A stretch of DNA of 64,000 nucleotides. Source: Streptomyces dangxiongensis. Lineage in GTDB: Bacteria > Actinomycetota > Actinomycetes > Streptomycetales > Streptomycetaceae. The notes beneath the pieces were generated by a model. The model saw only the letters and a list, made by a program, of their open reading frames with translations. It ran no database searches and was not told the DNA's origin. Below, piece by piece: positions 61,610 through 64,000 of this stretch. The translations under genes and the position numbers were made by a program. The first letter of the stretch is position 1. Every line of letters begins with the position of its first letter. The DNA lies in NCBI RefSeq assembly GCF_003675325.1, contig NZ_CP033073.1, positions 5,828,001 to 5,892,000 on the forward strand. Reading direction: 5' to 3'.

Positions 61610-61746
61610 GCCCGAGGGTGCGGGGCGTTCGGACGTAGGCCCGACGACGTAGGGCGCGGCTGGTCCCTGGAGACGATGCGCCGGACCGGCCGCCGTCCCT
61701 AGGCTCGGGCGGTCAGAGATCAGTCCAGCCCCCGAAAGGCGGCATC

Positions 61747-62571
61747 GTGATCGTAGTGACCGGCGCGACCGGCAATGTCGGCCGTGCCCTCGTAGACCGT
61801 CTCCTTGCCGCGGGTCAGCCCGTCCGCGCGCTGACCCGCGACCCGGAGCGGGCCGAGCTGCCCGCGCGGGCGGAGGTGGTGCCGTTCCGGCCGGAGGAGC
61901 CCGACGCCCTGTTCGCCGGGGCGACGAAGTTCTTCCTGTACGCGCAGGCCGGCACCGCCCCGCTGCTGGCGGCGGCCCGCGCCCAGGGGGTACGGCACGT
62001 CGTCCTGCTCTCCAGCGGCATCATCCAGGAGGGCGCCGACGAGACCCACCCCATCCACGTCATGCACGCCACCGCCGAGCGGCAGATCCGGGACAGCGGG
62101 CTCGCCGGGACGTTCCTGCGCCCCAACGCCTTCGCCACCAACGCGCTCCAGTGGGCGCCGCAGATCCGTGCCGGCGACACCGTCCGGGGCGTCTTCGCGG
62201 ACGGGCTCTCCGCGCCCATCCACGAGGACGACATCGCGGCCGTCGCCGAGCGCGTCCTGCTCGACGACGGGCACGAGGGCGCCGCGTACCGGCTGACCGG
62301 GCCCGCGGCGACCAGCAACGCCGACCAGGTCGCGGCCATCGGCGCGGCACTCGGCAGGAAGCTGACGTTCGTGGAGACCGACCCGGCCGACGCGGGCCCG
62401 GAACTCTTCCCGCACGTGCCGCCGCAGATGCTCGAACGCCTGCTGCGGACCTTCGCCGAGACCGTCGGCACACCCCCGGAGATCACCGGCACGGTCGAGC
62501 AGCTCACCGGCGCCCCGGCCCGCCCCTTCGACCGGTGGGCCCGCGACCACGCCGGGGACTTCCGGGCGTAA
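61747..62571 (+). CDS. NmrA-like NAD(P)-binding oxidoreductase
   Basis: 274 aa. A Rossmann fold of the atypical SDR/NmrA group starts at once with 'MIVVTGATGNVGRALVDRLL' (glycine motif TGATGNVG). 'GVRHVVLLSSGIIQEGADE' and 'FLRPNAFATNALQWAPQIRA' are typical of the QOR2/azoreductase-like subset that binds NADPH without a full catalytic triad. It could be a quinone reductase or a redox sensor. GTG start; AGGCGG upstream. The 137 bp before it hold only direct repeats and a possible promoter. Confidence 0.85.
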   Translation: MIVVTGATGNVGRALVDRLLAAGQPVRALTRDPERAELPARAEVVPFRPEEPDALFAGATKFFLYAQAGTAPLLAAARAQGVRHVVLLSSGIIQEGADETHPIHVMHATAERQIRDSGLAGTFLRPNAFATNALQWAPQIRAGDTVRGVFADGLSAPIHEDDIAAVAERVLLDDGHEGAAYRLTGPAATSNADQVAAIGAALGRKLTFVETDPADAGPELFPHVPPQMLERLLRTFAETVGTPPEITGTVEQLTGAPARPFDRWARDHAGDFRA

Positions 62572-62741
62572 CCGGCAGGGCGCGCGACCGGTCCCCCCAC
62601 GGGGCTCCCGGGACGGCAGTACACACTTTCGGGTTCCGTTCACCGGGCTTTCGGGACGCAGGGCACCCTTCCGGTACAAGCTGGAAGTCCACCCACAAGC
62701 CGGTAGCCCGCTGGACGTTCCCGTGCCCGCCAGGAGAGCCC

Positions 62742-64000
62742 ATGAGCGCAGGACACTCCCCGCACCTGCCGCCGCTCGCCTCGGGGCCCGGCGGCACCGA
62801 CGCCCTGCGCCCCCTGCTCACCACCGTGCTGGACGCGCTCGCGGCCGGCGCCGTCCGGCGCGGCGGACCGCTGCCCGCCGGCGGACCCGACGCCGTCGCA
62901 GCGCGCGTCGCCGACGCCCTCGGGGACGTCCTGCCGGACACCGGCGACCCGGACGCCCTGCGCACCCTCGTCCAGGCCCTCGCCGAGGGCGCCGCGGACC
63001 CCGCCGACCCGCTGTGCGCCGCCCATCTGCACTGCCCGCCGCTCGCCGTGGCCACCGCCGCCGACCTCGCGGCAAGCGCCCTCAACCCCTCCCTGGACTC
63101 CTGGGACCAGGCCCCGGCCGCCTCCGCCCTGGAAGCCGTCGTCGCCCGCGCCCTGGCCGGCGCGGCCGGCCTCGCCGACGCCCTCGTCACGACCGGCGGC
63201 ACCGAGGCCAACCAGCTCGCCCTGCTGCTCGCCCGCGAGGCCCACGGCGGCAGTGTCCGGCTGGTCTGCGGGGCGGGCGCCCACCACTCCCTGCCGCGCG
63301 CCGCCTGGCTGCTCGGCCTGCCCGACCCGGTCGTCATCCCGGCACCCGACGGCACTCTCGATCCGGCCGCCCTCGACGGAGCCCTCAGCACGCTCTCCGG
63401 CCCACTGCTGGTGGCGGCCACCGCGGGCACCACCGACGCCGGCCTCATCGACCCGCTCCCCGACATCGCCGCCCTGTGCGCCGCCCACGGCGTCCGACTG
63501 CACATCGACGCGGCCTACGGCGGAGGCCTCCTCTTCAGCGACCGGCACCGCGACAAGCTCGCCGGGCTCGACGCCGCCCACACGGTCACCCTCGACCTGC
63601 ACAAGCTCGGCTGGCAGCCGGTCGCGGCCGGACTCCTCGCCGTCGCCCACCCCCACGAACTGGCCCCCCTCCAGCAGCGCGCCGACTACCTCAACGCCGA
63701 CGACGACACCGACGCCGGCTTCCCCGACCTCCTCGGCCGCTCCCTGCGCACCACGCGCCGCCCCGACATCCTGAAGATCGCCGTCACCCTGGGAACACTG
63801 GGCCGCGACGGCCTCGGCGCCCTGGTCGACCAGGTCTGCGCGCTGGCCCGCGAGTTCGCCGCCCTCGTCCGTGAGCACCCCGGTTTCGCGCTGTACGACC
63901 GGCCCGACATCAGCACCGTCCTGTTCCGTCCGGCCGAGGCCGACGACACCGCTGTGGCCACCGCGCGCCGCAGACTGCTGTACGAGGGCCGGGCCGTCCT
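62742..64000 (+). CDS. PLP-dependent group II decarboxylase, 5' part
   Basis: The first 419 residues are visible; the frame leaves the right edge open. It belongs to the aromatic-amino-acid/diaminobutyrate/lysine decarboxylase group: 'LHCPPLAVATAADLAASALNPS', 'ALVTTGGTEANQLALLLARE', 'VAATAGTTDAGLIDPLPDIA', 'LHIDAAYGGGLLFSD' (Asp binding the PLP ring N) and the PLP Lys288 in 'TLDLHKLGWQPVAAG'. The pattern is nearest to siderophore-type decarboxylases such as DesA, but HKLGWQP differs from the usual HK(W) and the substrate cannot be fixed. ATG 62742 follows AGGAGAG. Confidence 0.85.
   Translation, partial: MSAGHSPHLPPLASGPGGTDALRPLLTTVLDALAAGAVRRGGPLPAGGPDAVAARVADALGDVLPDTGDPDALRTLVQALAEGAADPADPLCAAHLHCPPLAVATAADLAASALNPSLDSWDQAPAASALEAVVARALAGAAGLADALVTTGGTEANQLALLLAREAHGGSVRLVCGAGAHHSLPRAAWLLGLPDPVVIPAPDGTLDPAALDGALSTLSGPLLVAATAGTTDAGLIDPLPDIAALCAAHGVRLHIDAAYGGGLLFSDRHRDKLAGLDAAHTVTLDLHKLGWQPVAAGLLAVAHPHELAPLQQRADYLNADDDTDAGFPDLLGRSLRTTRRPDILKIAVTLGTLGRDGLGALVDQVCALAREFAALVREHPGFALYDRPDISTVLFRPAEADDTAVATARRRLLYEGRAV

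Noticed and set aside
62572..62741. An iron box upstream of the PLP decarboxylase, which would support a siderophore role
   Set aside because: No stretch in the spacer approaches the TTAGGTTAGGCTAACCTAA pattern.

Overview
The window is high-GC actinobacterial chromosome and reads as Streptomyces core genome. The evidence is third-position GC bias, frequent GTG/TTG starts, 4-nt start/stop overlaps, sepF-sepG-divIVA next to ileS, PriA in the his operon, trpM between trpC and trpB, HGxxPAAW and DUF2752 proteins, and a DnaE1-type polymerase. I saw no rRNA, tRNA, CRISPR array, insertion sequence or prophage. The gene order resembles the S. coelicolor SCO2015-SCO2080 region read in reverse; this is from memory, not from a search.

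Layout. 0-3 kb: end of the division cluster (YggS-family gene, sepF, sepG, divIVA). 3-7 kb: ileS on the minus strand behind an ultrashort-stem-I T-box leader. 7-19 kb: a TraR/DksA zinc-finger protein with a histone-like tail, lspA, rluD, an acetyltransferase, a cation/proton antiporter, MscS, a hydrolase, a PhoD-like phosphatase, a DsbA-like thiol protein and a DUF2252 gene with a frameshift. 19-31 kb: dnaE, a NYN-domain protein, an ABC exporter and several poorly characterised genes. 31-40 kb: hisD-hisC-hisB-(54-aa membrane protein)-hisH-priA-ridA-hisF, a decayed regulator/MFS locus, and hisI. 40-48 kb: trpE (frameshifted twice), small membrane genes, trpC-trpM-trpB-trpA, a second DsbA-like gene and lgt. 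48-57 kb: rbsK, a VIT1/CCC1-type iron/manganese transporter behind iron-box-like sites, and gltBD behind a GlnR-like site. 57-64 kb: a zinc metallopeptidase, chorismate mutase, aminopeptidase N, an NmrA-like oxidoreductase and a partial PLP decarboxylase.

How it fits together. The his and trp genes share PriA, which does both HisA and TrpF chemistry; no separate trpF, trpD or trpG is present. GltBD and the HisH glutaminase link the region to glutamine nitrogen. LspA and Lgt are the two lipoprotein-processing enzymes that bracket the window. Two paralogous membrane-anchored DsbA-like proteins sit 30 kb apart.

The most notable points are: a regulator/efflux locus that seems to have decayed in three independent ways; two frameshifts in trpE and one in DUF2252, all small expansions that need read-level checking; an IleS whose HIGH signature reads GAHH; the T-box with a visible Shine-Dalgarno-sequestering hairpin; and tandem repeats whose unit contains the stop codon at the ends of several genes.
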